A stretch of 12,605 bases of DNA from an uncultured bacterium. GTDB taxonomy: Bacteria; Desulfobacterota; Desulfobulbia; Desulfobulbales; Desulfobulbaceae. Position numbers and translations under genes: made by a program. The notes under the pieces are model-generated. The model was not told where the DNA came from, did not search any database, and worked only from the letters and a program-made list of their open reading frames with translations. Location: positions 1 through 12,605 of the forward strand of contig CAITZN010000175.1 in assembly GCA_903896915.1 (NCBI GenBank), given 5' to 3'. Positions within the stretch are counted from its first letter, which is position 1, and every line of letters starts with the position of its first letter. Shown here piece by piece: positions 1 to 6,702 of the stretch.

Positions 1-547
1 CAACAGAATCGTAACCTTGAATCAGAGGATACAGGAATTCGTGAAGAGAAATCGGCCGGTTTGATTCGAATCGTTTTTTGAAATCGTCCCGTTCAAGCAT
101 TCTGGCGACAGTGATCTCTGATGCAAGACGTATCATCTCATACGAGGTAAGTTGACCGAGCCAGGTAGAATTGAACTGCACTTGGGTTTTTTCCGGATCA
201 AGAATTTTGAATACTTGCTCCTTGTACGTTTCTGCGTTTCTCTCGACATCCGCCTTGGTAAGCGGAGGCCGGGTGTCGGATTTACCAGTTGGATCACCAA
301 TCAGGCCCGTAAAATCGCCGATCAAAAAGATCACCTGATGTCCCAATAGCTGAAAATGCCTCAGCTTCTGAATCAGAACCGTATGCCCCAAATGCAGATC
401 TGGTGCCGTAGGGTCAAAACCAGCCTTGATCGTCAGCGGAACACCGGTTTCAAGTGATTTAGTCAATTTCCTAACCAATTCCTCTCTGGAATGAAAATCA
501 ACAACACCCCGCTCTATCAGGGAAATCTGTTCTTCTACGGACCTCAT
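1..547 (-). CDS. tyrS: Tyrosyl-tRNA synthetase, N-terminal part (cut by window edge)
   Basis: Cytoplasmic enzyme that activates tyrosine with ATP and charges tRNA-Tyr. About 182 residues are visible, uninterrupted, and the frame runs off the left edge. A class I signature is clear: [13 protein letters not shown] at residues 43-55 carries the HIGH-type motif HLGH (52-55). It is followed by [14 protein letters not shown] (77-90) and, near the edge, YPLIQGYD (173-180), both typical of bacterial TyrRS. The KMSKS loop and the RNA-binding C-terminus lie outside the window (usual length about 400 aa). Three consecutive ATG codons occur at 553, 550 and 547. I chose 547 because GGAG then sits 7 nt upstream, and 550 is almost as likely. 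The SD sequence TAGGAG includes the TAG stop of rny, so the two genes are probably cotranscribed and translationally coupled. The family call is secure; only the exact start is uncertain. Confidence 0.95.
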   Translation of the reverse strand, partial: MRSVEEQISLIERGVVDFHSREELVRKLTKSLETGVPLTIKAGFDPTAPDLHLGHTVLIQKLRHFQLLGHQVIFLIGDFTGLIGDPTGKSDTRPPLTKADVERNAETYKEQVFKILDPEKTQVQFNSTWLGQLTSYEMIRLASEITVARMLERDDFKKRFESNRPISLHEFLYPLIQGYDSV

Positions 548-557
548 CATCATTCTC

Positions 558-2123
558 CTACTTGGCGTATTCTACCGCTCTTGTCTCACGAATAACCGTC
601 ACCCGGATTTGCCCCGGATAGGTCAACTGCTCTTCGATTGCCTTGGCTATATCACGACTCAAAAGTGTCGTTTCTTCGTCTTTAACCTTCTGACTATCGA
701 CAATAATACGAAGATCACGGCCGGCTTGAATAGCATAGGACTTATCAACTCCGCTGAAACTGTTGGCTATATTTTCAAGATCATCAAGACGTTTGACATA
801 ACTCTGCAGCATCTCTTTTCGAGCCCCGGGCCGAGCCCCTGAAAGGGCATCAGCCGACTGCACCAATACATCAAGTACACTCTTGGGTGGTTGATCTTCG
901 TGATGAGCGCCTATGGCATAAATGATATCTTCAGCTTCCCCATATTTACGAGCTAGATCCCGACCAATAATGGCATGTGATCCTTCAACCTCGTGATCGA
1001 CCGCTTTACCAATATCATGGAGCAGGCCAGCACGTTTGGCTTTTTTGACATCCAGTCCCAATTCGGCAGCCATTACCCCACACAAAAAAGCAACTTCCAG
1101 AGAATGCTGAAAAATATTCTGTCCATAACTGGTGCGGTATTTGAGACGACCTATCAGGTTTATCAAATCTACATGCATGCCATGGGCACCGACATCGAAG
1201 GTGGCCTGTTCCCCAGATTCTCGAATGCCGACTTCAAGCTCTTCGGCAACCTTTTGCACAACCTCTTCGATACGAGCGGGATGAATCCGGCCATCGGAAA
1301 TGAGCTGTTCGAGAGCTCGCCGGGCGACTTCCCTGCGGATAGGATTAAACCCCGAAAGAATGACGGCCTCAGGCGTATCATCGATTATAATGTCAATACC
1401 AGTTGCGGCTTCAATGGCCCGGATATTCCTCCCTTCTCTGCCAATAATCCGCCCCTTCATTTCATCGTTGGGCAAGGGGACCACCGACACTGTTCTGTCG
1501 GCGACATAGTCGCCTGCATATCTCGCGATAGCTAGAGCTATAATATTTTTGCCTTTTCGATCAGCCTCCAATTTCATTTCATTTTCAATGCGTGAAAGCC
1601 GTATTGCACAATCCATACGTGCCTCACTTTCTATGGATTGCATGAGTTGGACCTTAGCCTCTTCACGGTCAATGCCAGCGATTTTCTCCAATTTATAACG
1701 CTGCTCATCTATCAGGCCATTCAGTTGCTTATTCTTTTCGACGACCTCTGTTTCATTTACTTCAAGACGTTCTTCTCGGTATTTCAGGCTAGCCTGTTTT
1801 TCTTCCAAAATCTGAAATTCACGCTGAATTTCGTCAAATTTACGATTCAATCGGCGCTGATCATCTTTAAGCTCCTGCCGACTTGCCTTTAATTCGCGTT
1901 CTGCTTCCTGCTTGAATAAAAAAGCCTCTTCTTTAACCTGCAGCAACGCCTCTTTTTTGATCTGTTCGGCTTCATTGATAGAATTCTCAATAATTTGCCG
2001 CCCTTGCAATTCAATATTTTTCCGGGTCCCTTCCACCAATCTTTTACGCAGAAGAATACCTAAGGCCAACCCGGCAATTAAATTCGCCAGAGCCAAAAGC
2101 ATCGTCATTACAGTTAATTCCAT
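558..2123 (-). CDS. rny: Ribonuclease Y (membrane-anchored endoribonuclease)
   Basis: RNase Y starts mRNA decay by endonucleolytic cleavage at the inner face of the membrane. The domain order is complete and canonical: an N-terminal membrane helix (residues about 5-25), a long charged coiled coil (about 35-195), a KH RNA-binding domain with [10 protein letters not shown] at 224-233, and an HD metal-binding domain with H340, the LLHDIGK motif (H369-D370), H407-H408 and D424. The 521-aa length fits the family. The frame is open 15 codons further upstream (to 2168), but ATG 2123 is preferred. From there the protein begins directly with the hydrophobic anchor, and AGGTG lies 8 nt upstream; the longer form has no SD. 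No convincing promoter was found. TTGTCT-16 nt-TATATT (2141-2168) is possible, but would start transcription inside the ribosome-binding site. The gene is followed by tyrS after 10 nt or less. Confidence 0.96.
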   Translation of the reverse strand: MELTVMTMLLALANLIAGLALGILLRKRLVEGTRKNIELQGRQIIENSINEAEQIKKEALLQVKEEAFLFKQEAERELKASRQELKDDQRRLNRKFDEIQREFQILEEKQASLKYREERLEVNETEVVEKNKQLNGLIDEQRYKLEKIAGIDREEAKVQLMQSIESEARMDCAIRLSRIENEMKLEADRKGKNIIALAIARYAGDYVADRTVSVVPLPNDEMKGRIIGREGRNIRAIEAATGIDIIIDDTPEAVILSGFNPIRREVARRALEQLISDGRIHPARIEEVVQKVAEELEVGIRESGEQATFDVGAHGMHVDLINLIGRLKYRTSYGQNIFQHSLEVAFLCGVMAAELGLDVKKAKRAGLLHDIGKAVDHEVEGSHAIIGRDLARKYGEAEDIIYAIGAHHEDQPPKSVLDVLVQSADALSGARPGARKEMLQSYVKRLDDLENIANSFSGVDKSYAIQAGRDLRIIVDSQKVKDEETTLLSRDIAKAIEEQLTYPGQIRVTVIRETRAVEYAK

Positions 2124-2241
2124 GACAAGACACCTAATCAAATATATAAATATAACACAACTAGACAATTCGATTGCTCAGATTGACTGAGTTGCAGAGA
2201 GAAGAGGAGGGGGGGGCGAAGTGAAGCGCGGAGATATCGAT

Positions 2242-2274
2242 GAAAAAACAAAAATGCCGCCACAAACAGCGACA
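2242..2274 (-). terminator. Intrinsic terminator ending the unit upstream of rny
   Basis: On the minus strand TGTCGC (2274-2269) pairs with GCGGCA (2260-2255) around an 8-nt loop, with one G-U pair. It is followed at once by a T-rich tract (TTTTTGTTTTTT, 2253-2242). This is a textbook rho-independent terminator. It separates the 6S/unassigned RNA region from rny and implies that rny has its own promoter in the next 120 nt or is reached by read-through. Confidence 0.75.
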
Positions 2275-2520
2275 GGTATAACAAAGCCTTAATAGTAACT
2301 GCTTAGTACAACCCGGTTGTCTTTAGCCTGAAAAATATCAAGAGAAAGGCGCGCCGCTAGACAATATCCGGCAAGACCTTTTCTTGAAATCAGCTTGTGG
2401 GGGAGATCACTCAAATATAGTAAACCTGATCGCATCAGAGTTATCTTTCTCTTTCTATCACCGAACCAACTATCATGCCCGACACTGCAAACGCCACCGT
2501 CCTCTTTCAACAAAAAACAG
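2255..2520 (-). ncRNA. Candidate unassigned RNA or small gene between 6S RNA and rny
   Basis: This stretch of about 270 nt is bounded by a promoter with a perfect TATAAT on one side and a strong intrinsic terminator on the other, so it looks like an independent transcription unit. No known RNA family was recognised. Visible pairing potential on the minus strand includes AAGAGAAAG (2453-2445) with CTTTCTCTT (2348-2340), a 9-bp match closing an inner region of about 96 nt. Within that lies CTGAT-gcg-ATCAG, and near the end lies ACAAC-CGG-GTTGT. An alternative reading is a small protein. A frame is open from a TTG at 2513 to TAA at 2289 (74 codons), and an ATG at 2435 would give 48 aa. Neither start has a good SD and the product resembles nothing I recognise. 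The terminator begins only 15 nt after that stop, so coding cannot be excluded. Confidence 0.35.
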
Positions 2521-2526
2521 CTCTAT

Positions 2527-2556
2527 ATTATAAAAAAAAGGATTCAATGCTGGTAA
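2527..2556 (-). promoter_or_regulatory. Sigma70-type promoter downstream of 6S RNA
   Basis: On the minus strand TTACCA (2556-2551, 4/6 to the -35 consensus) is followed after 18 nt by a perfect TATAAT (2532-2527). Predicted start is near 2520. The -35 lies at the 3' edge of the 6S RNA. The spacer contains a run of Ts that could also help end the 6S transcript. Confidence 0.5.
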
Positions 2557-2559
2557 CAA

Positions 2560-2730
2560 AACCCCCACGCTGCCGTGTCAACGAAATGATTAAACCTAAT
2601 GAAATTAGGTGGGCAGTGCTTTTTGCTGCCGTCTGAAATTCAACTAAGAATTTCATGTTTCAGCAATGAAGCTACCCTTATCGTGTGAGTTGGCTCAATA
2701 CTTCGTTGATCACCAACAGAGTAGGGGACT
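2560..2730 (-). ncRNA. ssrS: 6S RNA
   Basis: 6S RNA mimics an open promoter and sequesters the housekeeping RNA polymerase holoenzyme. The minus-strand sequence folds into the family's long rod with a central bubble. The closing stem is 2727-2717 with 2572-2562 (one mismatch), followed by an 8-bp perfect stem 2709-2702 with 2585-2578. The bubble's 5' side contains TTGAGCC (2698-2692), like the GAGCC in the E. coli bubble. Its 3' side carries a 7-bp hairpin (2610-2604 with 2600-2594), placed as in E. coli. The apical arm pairs 2677-2669 with 2621-2618 plus 2615-2611, then 2666-2661 with 2628-2623, then 2655-2648 with 2641-2634 around a 6-nt loop. It sits directly behind zapA, a known 6S neighbour. 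Mature ends are approximate. The RNA may be cut from the zapA transcript or use a weak TATAGT box near 2754-2749. Confidence 0.87.
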
Positions 2731-2793
2731 ATATGTATTCTTACTTTTACTATACCAGAAGGGCCTTCCGAACAAAATGAAAATGCAGATTAA

Positions 2794-3081
2794 TCAGTCC
2801 ATTTCCGAAGAAACCTTGTCTATCAGATGAGCGACCGAACGTTCCTGCACCTGTCGAAACTCACTATATTCGCGATCTAGCTGAGCATACTTAGCTGCCA
2901 TGCGCAAACACCCCAGAACCAGCATCTTGCTCGACGGCACAGAACTCCGACTCATTGTATCGTTGGCCTCAAGCTCCTGGCGAAGAAGCGATATTGCGGA
3001 ATCCACCTCGTCATCAGGAGCAGCACTATAAAAAGTAAATTCCTGTCCGAACAGATGGAAGCGAACAAGACGATCCTGCAT
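2794..3081 (-). CDS. zapA: Cell division protein ZapA
   Basis: Small cytoplasmic protein that binds FtsZ and bundles or stabilises Z-ring filaments. At 95 aa it has the family's normal length. The N-terminal half matches the ZapA globular domain (VRFHLFGQEFTFYS at 6-19, then a D/E-rich turn and an amphipathic helix DSAISLLRQELE). The C-terminal half (KMLVLGCLRMAAKYAQLDRE and onward) is the dimerising helix. The start is the only suitable ATG, 17 nt after the stop of the coiled-coil gene upstream. No SD is close to it, suggesting coupling to that gene. 6S RNA follows about 64 nt downstream. Confidence 0.9.
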   Translation of the reverse strand: MQDRLVRFHLFGQEFTFYSAAPDDEVDSAISLLRQELEANDTMSRSSVPSSKMLVLGCLRMAAKYAQLDREYSEFRQVQERSVAHLIDKVSSEMD

Positions 3082-3098
3082 CGGTATCGATCGTCTGC

Positions 3099-3413
3099 CT
3101 AATTACTTTTACTTTCAGCGTCATCACTGAACAAAAAGCCTTGCACGCTGCTATTATTGCTTTTTTCTGCCGCCACAGAAACGTGTTCGTTCTCCCACTG
3201 CTCAATACGGCCGATCAATCCGGCAACCCGATTCCCGACCTCGCTACGCTCGGTGCTCAAATCAGAAATATTATTTTTCAGCTCAACACATTCAGCGTCA
3301 CGCTCTTGAAGAGTACCCTGCAACACATGATAATCCGACTTCAATTTATTGTATTTCGCCAACAGTTTATCTACAAACTCCTCCAAGCGAACCAATTCCG
3401 CATTATTCTCCAT
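3099..3413 (-). CDS. Short coiled-coil protein, ZapB-like
   Basis: The product is 104 aa and almost entirely predicted coiled coil (residues about 5-78, rich in L, E, K with heptad-like spacing). It ends in a polar linker and a short tail with GFLFSDD near the C-terminus. No signal peptide or membrane helix is visible. Size, coiled-coil character and immediate linkage to zapA suggest a ZapB-type Z-ring factor. Because coiled coils resemble each other, the assignment is mainly contextual, and another structural role is possible. The start is well supported: GAGGAAG lies 5 nt before ATG 3413. Gene order is promoter, this gene, 17 nt, zapA, 6S RNA. Confidence 0.75.
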   Translation of the reverse strand: MENNAELVRLEEFVDKLLAKYNKLKSDYHVLQGTLQERDAECVELKNNISDLSTERSEVGNRVAGLIGRIEQWENEHVSVAAEKSNNSSVQGFLFSDDAESKSN

Positions 3414-3443
3414 GACGCTTCCTCTTACTTTTAAGTTGCCGAA

Positions 3444-3465
3444 AAGGTTAAGAAACCATAACCTT
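3444..3465 (-). other. Hairpin in the leader of the ZapB-like gene
   Basis: AAGGTTA (3465-3459) and TAACCTT (3450-3444) form a 7-bp stem with an 8-nt loop on the minus strand, followed by two more Ts. It lies at the predicted transcript start, about 30 nt before the gene. The T-run is too short to call it a terminator. Confidence 0.3.
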
Positions 3466-3470
3466 CCGAA

Positions 3471-3498
3471 ATTATGATAGAACTGGACAGGGCATCAA
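3471..3498 (-). promoter_or_regulatory. Promoter for the ZapB-like/zapA/6S unit
   Basis: On the minus strand TTGATG (3498-3493, 4/6) is separated by 16 nt from CATAAT (3476-3471, 5/6). The predicted start is about 3464, giving a leader of roughly 50 nt before the ATG at 3413. It lies in the 164-nt gap after the Nudix gene. Confidence 0.5.
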
Positions 3499-3577
3499 TA
3501 TACAGATCACGACTCCTGAACGCAAGAACTTTACAAGGGCACGAAGTATCAGGACTTCATTTTTATCAAATAAAAAG

Positions 3578-4063
3578 CTAACACCGATTGTATTCCCATG
3601 CGACAGGCCTCCCGTTTTTATACGGCATAATACCATGAAAAACACGCGGATCCGCATCAAAAACCAGAGGAAGAAAATTGCTATCCCCTTCCCACATCGG
3701 TAAATGTTCAAGATTGGCAAGCGGGTACCAAATCAAATCGCCTTCCTCATTTCTCTGCTTAGCGGTGCCGCTATATCCGGTGATCAGAAAAATAAACCCT
3801 AGCCAGTCCTCACCCTCGGCCCCGAATCCCTTCCAGTTAATGGTACCGCGCAATTGCATCCTGGTACATTCCAAGCCAGATTCCTCTCGAATCTCCCTTT
3901 TCATGCAGCTGACGATATCCTCGTTTGCTTTCATTTTACCGCCCAGGCCGTTATATTTACCCAGATGCGGATCTGAAGACCGGGCATTACGATGAACAAG
4001 CAGCACCTGTAATCCATCTGAAGATAGAATATAACCGAGTGTACCTATTATAGGCTTATACAT
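3578..4063 (-). CDS. Nudix hydrolase, MutT/8-oxo-dGTP diphosphatase-like
   Basis: Nudix enzymes hydrolyse nucleoside diphosphates linked to another moiety. This 161-aa cytoplasmic protein carries a perfect Nudix box beginning at the second G of NGLGGK: G42, then x5, E48, x7, REIREESGL (56-64), with the metal-binding EE at 60-61. The box is preceded by LGKYNGLGGK. The C-terminal stretch with LPMWEGD, FLPLVFD and FHGIMPY resembles the MTH1/MutX-type 8-oxo-dGTP sanitising branch, so a nucleotide-pool cleaning role is likely but the substrate is inferred. The N-terminus (MYKPIIGTLGYI) fits the family, although no SD is visible before the ATG. A good promoter lies just upstream with a leader of only about 14 nt. 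The gene is divergent from the lytic transglycosylase at 4220. Confidence 0.9.
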   Translation of the reverse strand: MYKPIIGTLGYILSSDGLQVLLVHRNARSSDPHLGKYNGLGGKMKANEDIVSCMKREIREESGLECTRMQLRGTINWKGFGAEGEDWLGFIFLITGYSGTAKQRNEEGDLIWYPLANLEHLPMWEGDSNFLPLVFDADPRVFHGIMPYKNGRPVAWEYNRC

Positions 4064-4083
4064 ATGGAAGGGATGCTCTACAA

Positions 4084-4112
4084 ATTATAAAAGAAGAATA
4101 TTATCTCTACAA
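4084..4112 (-). promoter_or_regulatory. Promoter of the Nudix hydrolase gene
   Basis: On the minus strand TTGTAG (4112-4107) is followed after 17 nt by a perfect TATAAT (4089-4084). The start would be near 4077. It lies in the 156-nt divergent intergenic region. No equally convincing plus-strand promoter was found there; TATGAT near 4156 is a weak candidate for the transglycosylase. Confidence 0.6.
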
Positions 4113-4219
4113 ACAACTACAATCCGCAACTTCTATCGCCGTGTTGTTCGCAATATGATACACTAATACTACGTTAATCGGCCAACAACCAACCACCTTT
4201 CATCTGGCATCTCTTTCTC

Positions 4220-5587
4220 ATGATTTGTATCGTACCGAAAACAAAAGCACAACGGGCAAAACTCTTTTGCATTATGCTCTTTTGCTTCTGCTCATCATTT
4301 TGCTTCTCCGGCACAGCATTCTCAGCGACCGAACAATTTCCTCTCTATCCGTGTATCAAAGCAAATGTGAAATTCTGGGAAGATGTGTATAGCCGTTACT
4401 CCACACAACAAGGGCTGTTGCACGATAGCGATAACCTCAGCCGTGTTTATACTGTTGTCGATCTTGTAGATGGTGACACTCCCGGTTCAACAAAAATTAA
4501 CAGCGAACGCATCAAGGCCGCTAAAAGCCGAATCAGCGATATCCTCTCAGACCTTGGCTCCGGCAAACCCCCAACGACCCAGGAAGAAAAAAACATATCC
4601 AGTCTTTTTCTCCGACAACCCCATGCCGCCTATCATGAGGCACGGGAGAACATCCGCCTGCAAGTCGGCCAAAAAGACCGCTTCCATGAGGGCCTGATAC
4701 GCTCCGGGAAATATCTTGCCCAATTTAAACAAATTTTTGCTGCCCAGGGACTGCCCCCGGAACTTGCCTATCTGCCCCATGTTGAATCATCCTTTAACCC
4801 GAAGGCCTTCAGCAAAGTCGGAGCAGCCGGTCTCTGGCAGTTTACTCGATCTACTGGAAAAGATTTCTTAACCATCAATGAACGACTCGATGAACGTTAC
4901 GACCCCTACCTCGCCACCCAGGCCGCAGTGAAACTCCTCAAGGAAAACTATTCCCAGCTCCAGTCTTGGCCGCTCGCCCTAACCGCCTATAATTATGGCC
5001 GCGCTGGCATGGTCAGGGCAAAAAACGAAAAGGGCAGCTATGAAAACATTTTCACCTCGTACAGTCAGGGATATTTCAAATTCGCCTCACGCAATTTTTA
5101 CTCTGAGTTCCTTGCCGCTGTGCGTGTTGCAACGCGCTTGGGAGGAGACCCTAATGTGCCTTTCGAACGCCCTGAGTCTACCGTCACTTTTCGTCTTAAA
5201 GAAGATATTTCCACAGCCCGTCTCCGCTCCTCATTCAGCATCTCCCTTCAAAATTTTGCTCGCCTGAATCCTGCTATTATGCAACCTGTCCTTGACGGGC
5301 AGAAATCAGTTCCCAAAGGGTACCTGGTGCGCCTACCTGTGACAAAACAGGCCGAGTTAAAGATAGAACCTGAAAATCAAAAACATATCGCCCAATTGCA
5401 ACGTAGCTCCAAAACATCAAATTCCGACGTTCGTTATATGGTCCGGAAAGGAGACACCATTCTCTCCATAGCCCGCCAATTTCAACTCACTCCTCAGGAG
5501 TTACTCGCAGCGAACAGCAGAAATCGAGAAACAGCCATACGGATTGGAGACAAATTGATTATCCCCGTCAAAATCAGCAAAAAATAA
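4220..5587 (+). CDS. MltD-like lytic transglycosylase with SLT and LysM domains
   Basis: Exported enzyme that cleaves the MurNAc-GlcNAc bond of peptidoglycan. The 455-aa protein has a basic N-terminus and a hydrophobic segment (about 15-30) ending in AFSA (33-36), a plausible signal peptidase I site. No clear lipobox was found, unlike E. coli MltD. A helical region precedes the SLT catalytic domain (about 165-300). Its catalytic glutamate is E189 in HVESSFNP, followed by GLWQF (204-208), AYNYG (256-260) and RNFYSEFLAA (291-300), as in family 1D enzymes. One LysM peptidoglycan-binding domain ends the protein (406-449, YMVRKGDTILSIA through IGDKLIIPV); E. coli MltD has two. The ATG has no SD, but later starts would remove the basic part of the signal. 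The gene is flanked by a divergent Nudix gene and the gap before the HDOD operon. Confidence 0.93.
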   Translation: MICIVPKTKAQRAKLFCIMLFCFCSSFCFSGTAFSATEQFPLYPCIKANVKFWEDVYSRYSTQQGLLHDSDNLSRVYTVVDLVDGDTPGSTKINSERIKAAKSRISDILSDLGSGKPPTTQEEKNISSLFLRQPHAAYHEARENIRLQVGQKDRFHEGLIRSGKYLAQFKQIFAAQGLPPELAYLPHVESSFNPKAFSKVGAAGLWQFTRSTGKDFLTINERLDERYDPYLATQAAVKLLKENYSQLQSWPLALTAYNYGRAGMVRAKNEKGSYENIFTSYSQGYFKFASRNFYSEFLAAVRVATRLGGDPNVPFERPESTVTFRLKEDISTARLRSSFSISLQNFARLNPAIMQPVLDGQKSVPKGYLVRLPVTKQAELKIEPENQKHIAQLQRSSKTSNSDVRYMVRKGDTILSIARQFQLTPQELLAANSRNRETAIRIGDKLIIPVKISKK

Positions 5588-5621
5588 AAACAATCAGAAA
5601 ACAAGGGTGGATTCAACGATT

Positions 5622-5680
5622 TCGCTAAGAATACCTTGAACAACAAGGTGTTTATGACATAATACTTTAGACTCGCTAAG
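5622..5680 (+). repeat. Pair of 8-bp direct repeats flanking a promoter
   Basis: TCGCTAAG occurs at 5622-5629 and again at 5673-5680, 51 bp apart, close to five helical turns. The first copy lies just upstream of the -35 box and the second at about the predicted start site, a layout expected for paired operators. The second copy is also inside a small dyad, GACT-cgcta-AGTC (5670-5682). No regulator can be named. Confidence 0.4.
5636..5663 (+). promoter_or_regulatory. Promoter upstream of the HDOD/hybrid-kinase operon
   Basis: TTGAAC (5636-5641, 4/6) and CATAAT (5658-5663, 5/6) are separated by 16 nt. The predicted start near 5670 would give a leader of about 180 nt. A 6-bp hairpin, ACCTTG-aacaa-CAAGGT (5633-5649), overlaps the -35. 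It lacks a T-run and so is not a clear terminator for the preceding gene. Confidence 0.5.
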
Positions 5681-5780
5681 TCGTCTCTCTTCTGAGGGGG
5701 AACTGTTTAATTGTGGTAGAATATCAAACCGGTACCCGCCAAGCTACTTGACCGGATCAAAGCCGAGGCTGTCAGTAAAC

Positions 5781-5852
5781 ATGAAATCGTCCTGTAACCA
5801 AACCACCTGCGTCTGCCCTGTGGCCAGCCAAACACAAGGAGCTTTTCTATGA
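5781..5852 (+). CDS. Possible 23-aa upstream ORF overlapping the HDOD start
   Basis: An ATG at 5781 opens a 23-codon frame containing three cysteines (C5, C10, C12). Its TGA (5850-5852) overlaps the HDOD ATG (5849) as ATGA, the arrangement seen in translationally coupled genes. Its own ribosome-binding site is poor (GAGG about 12 nt upstream). It could be a leader peptide or chance, since short frames like this are common and the HDOD gene has its own strong SD. Confidence 0.2.
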   Translation: MKSSCNQTTCVCPVASQTQGAFL

Positions 5853-6694
5853 CCACAGCCGAAACGCTTATTGAAAAATTCAAAAAAATAAAGACTCTAC
5901 CTCATATTGTCGCCCGGCTTGTTCAATTGGTCAACGATGAAGATTCCACCCTGCGAGACTTTGAGGAAGTCATCCGATTAGATCCAGCACTAGTCGCTAG
6001 ATTGTTGACCTTGGTCAACAGCTCCTATTTTGGCCTGAGACGCAAGGTTGATTCCATTTCACGAGCTGTTGCCCTGTTAGGAATGAAAAACCTCCACAAT
6101 ATCGCAGTAACCGATGCCCTCAAAGGCATGCTGCGTAGCAACTCCGGCACCACCGAATTCTCTCCCCAGCGTTTGTGGGTGCACAGCGCCGCCTCAAGTA
6201 TCTGTTGTAAAATGATCGCCGAACGCATTTTCTCTATCAATGGTGACGACGCCTATCTCTGTGGAATATTACATGACATTGGGTTGATTGTCGAAATGGA
6301 GACCGAGGAAGAAAAATTTCTCAAGCTGATTGATCAACTGGTTATTGATGGTCCTTCTATCCTTGAGTTGGAACAGGAGTTGTTTCACACTGACCACTGC
6401 CAGATTGGCTCCATACTTGCCAAAGAATGGTGCATCCCTGACCCGATCGCCGATGCAATCCGTGATCACCATCAAGATAACGGAGCAATCATTCCGCATT
6501 CGCCGACAGGTATTCTCCAAATGAGCGAATATATCATCACCCAACTCGGCTATTATGCCCTTAAAGAGGATGTCCCGGTCACCCTCTTACCCTCCCTGGC
6601 GGCGCATATCCAAAGCAACATGGAAGAATACAAAGTGCTTGCGGAAGACCTTCCGGAAGAGCTTGAAAAAACAAAAGAAATGTACGGCGGCTGA
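5849..6694 (+). CDS. HDOD domain protein
   Basis: The 281-aa soluble protein is built almost entirely of an HDOD domain (about 10-215), a relative of HD phosphohydrolases found in bacterial signalling proteins. Typical features are [11 protein letters not shown], then [19 protein letters not shown] (44-62) and [14 protein letters not shown]. Unlike many HDOD proteins it keeps HD-type residues: H112 (LWVHS), H142-D143 in LHDIG, H180/H183 and H207-H208 (RDHH). Catalysis is therefore conceivable, but most characterised HDOD proteins act as signalling partners without a known reaction. The C-terminus is an acidic helical tail. The start has a strong SD (AAGGAG, 7 nt). The next gene, a hybrid kinase, begins 8 nt downstream, so the two are very likely cotranscribed and may work in one pathway. 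Confidence 0.93.
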   Translation: MTTAETLIEKFKKIKTLPHIVARLVQLVNDEDSTLRDFEEVIRLDPALVARLLTLVNSSYFGLRRKVDSISRAVALLGMKNLHNIAVTDALKGMLRSNSGTTEFSPQRLWVHSAASSICCKMIAERIFSINGDDAYLCGILHDIGLIVEMETEEEKFLKLIDQLVIDGPSILELEQELFHTDHCQIGSILAKEWCIPDPIADAIRDHHQDNGAIIPHSPTGILQMSEYIITQLGYYALKEDVPVTLLPSLAAHIQSNMEEYKVLAEDLPEELEKTKEMYGG

Positions 6695-6702
6695 GGTTAT
6701 CC

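Noticed and set aside
152..349. 65-codon plus-strand frame near the left edge
   Set aside because: It overlaps tyrS on the opposite strand, where the synthetase motifs are unmistakable.
993..1535. 180-codon open frame on the plus strand
   Set aside because: It lies antisense within rny over the KH and HD domains. It has no SD, and its translation resembles no protein. The rny frame is clearly the real one.
2155..2290. tmRNA or RNase P RNA near the G8 tract
   Set aside because: There is no alanine-like acceptor arm, tag reading frame or RNase P core sequence on either strand; only a terminator and a purine tract were found.
3141..3434. 97-codon plus-strand frame
   Set aside because: It is antisense to the coiled-coil gene, which has a good SD and a sensible operon position.
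3472..3720. 82-codon minus-strand frame in the gap before the ZapB-like gene
   Set aside because: It overlaps the end of the Nudix gene in another frame and covers the promoter. It has no SD or family resemblance.
5690..5848. Cyclic-di-GMP (GEMM), TPP or cobalamin riboswitch in the HDOD leader
   Set aside because: The leader has hairpins, but the conserved core sequences of these classes are absent.
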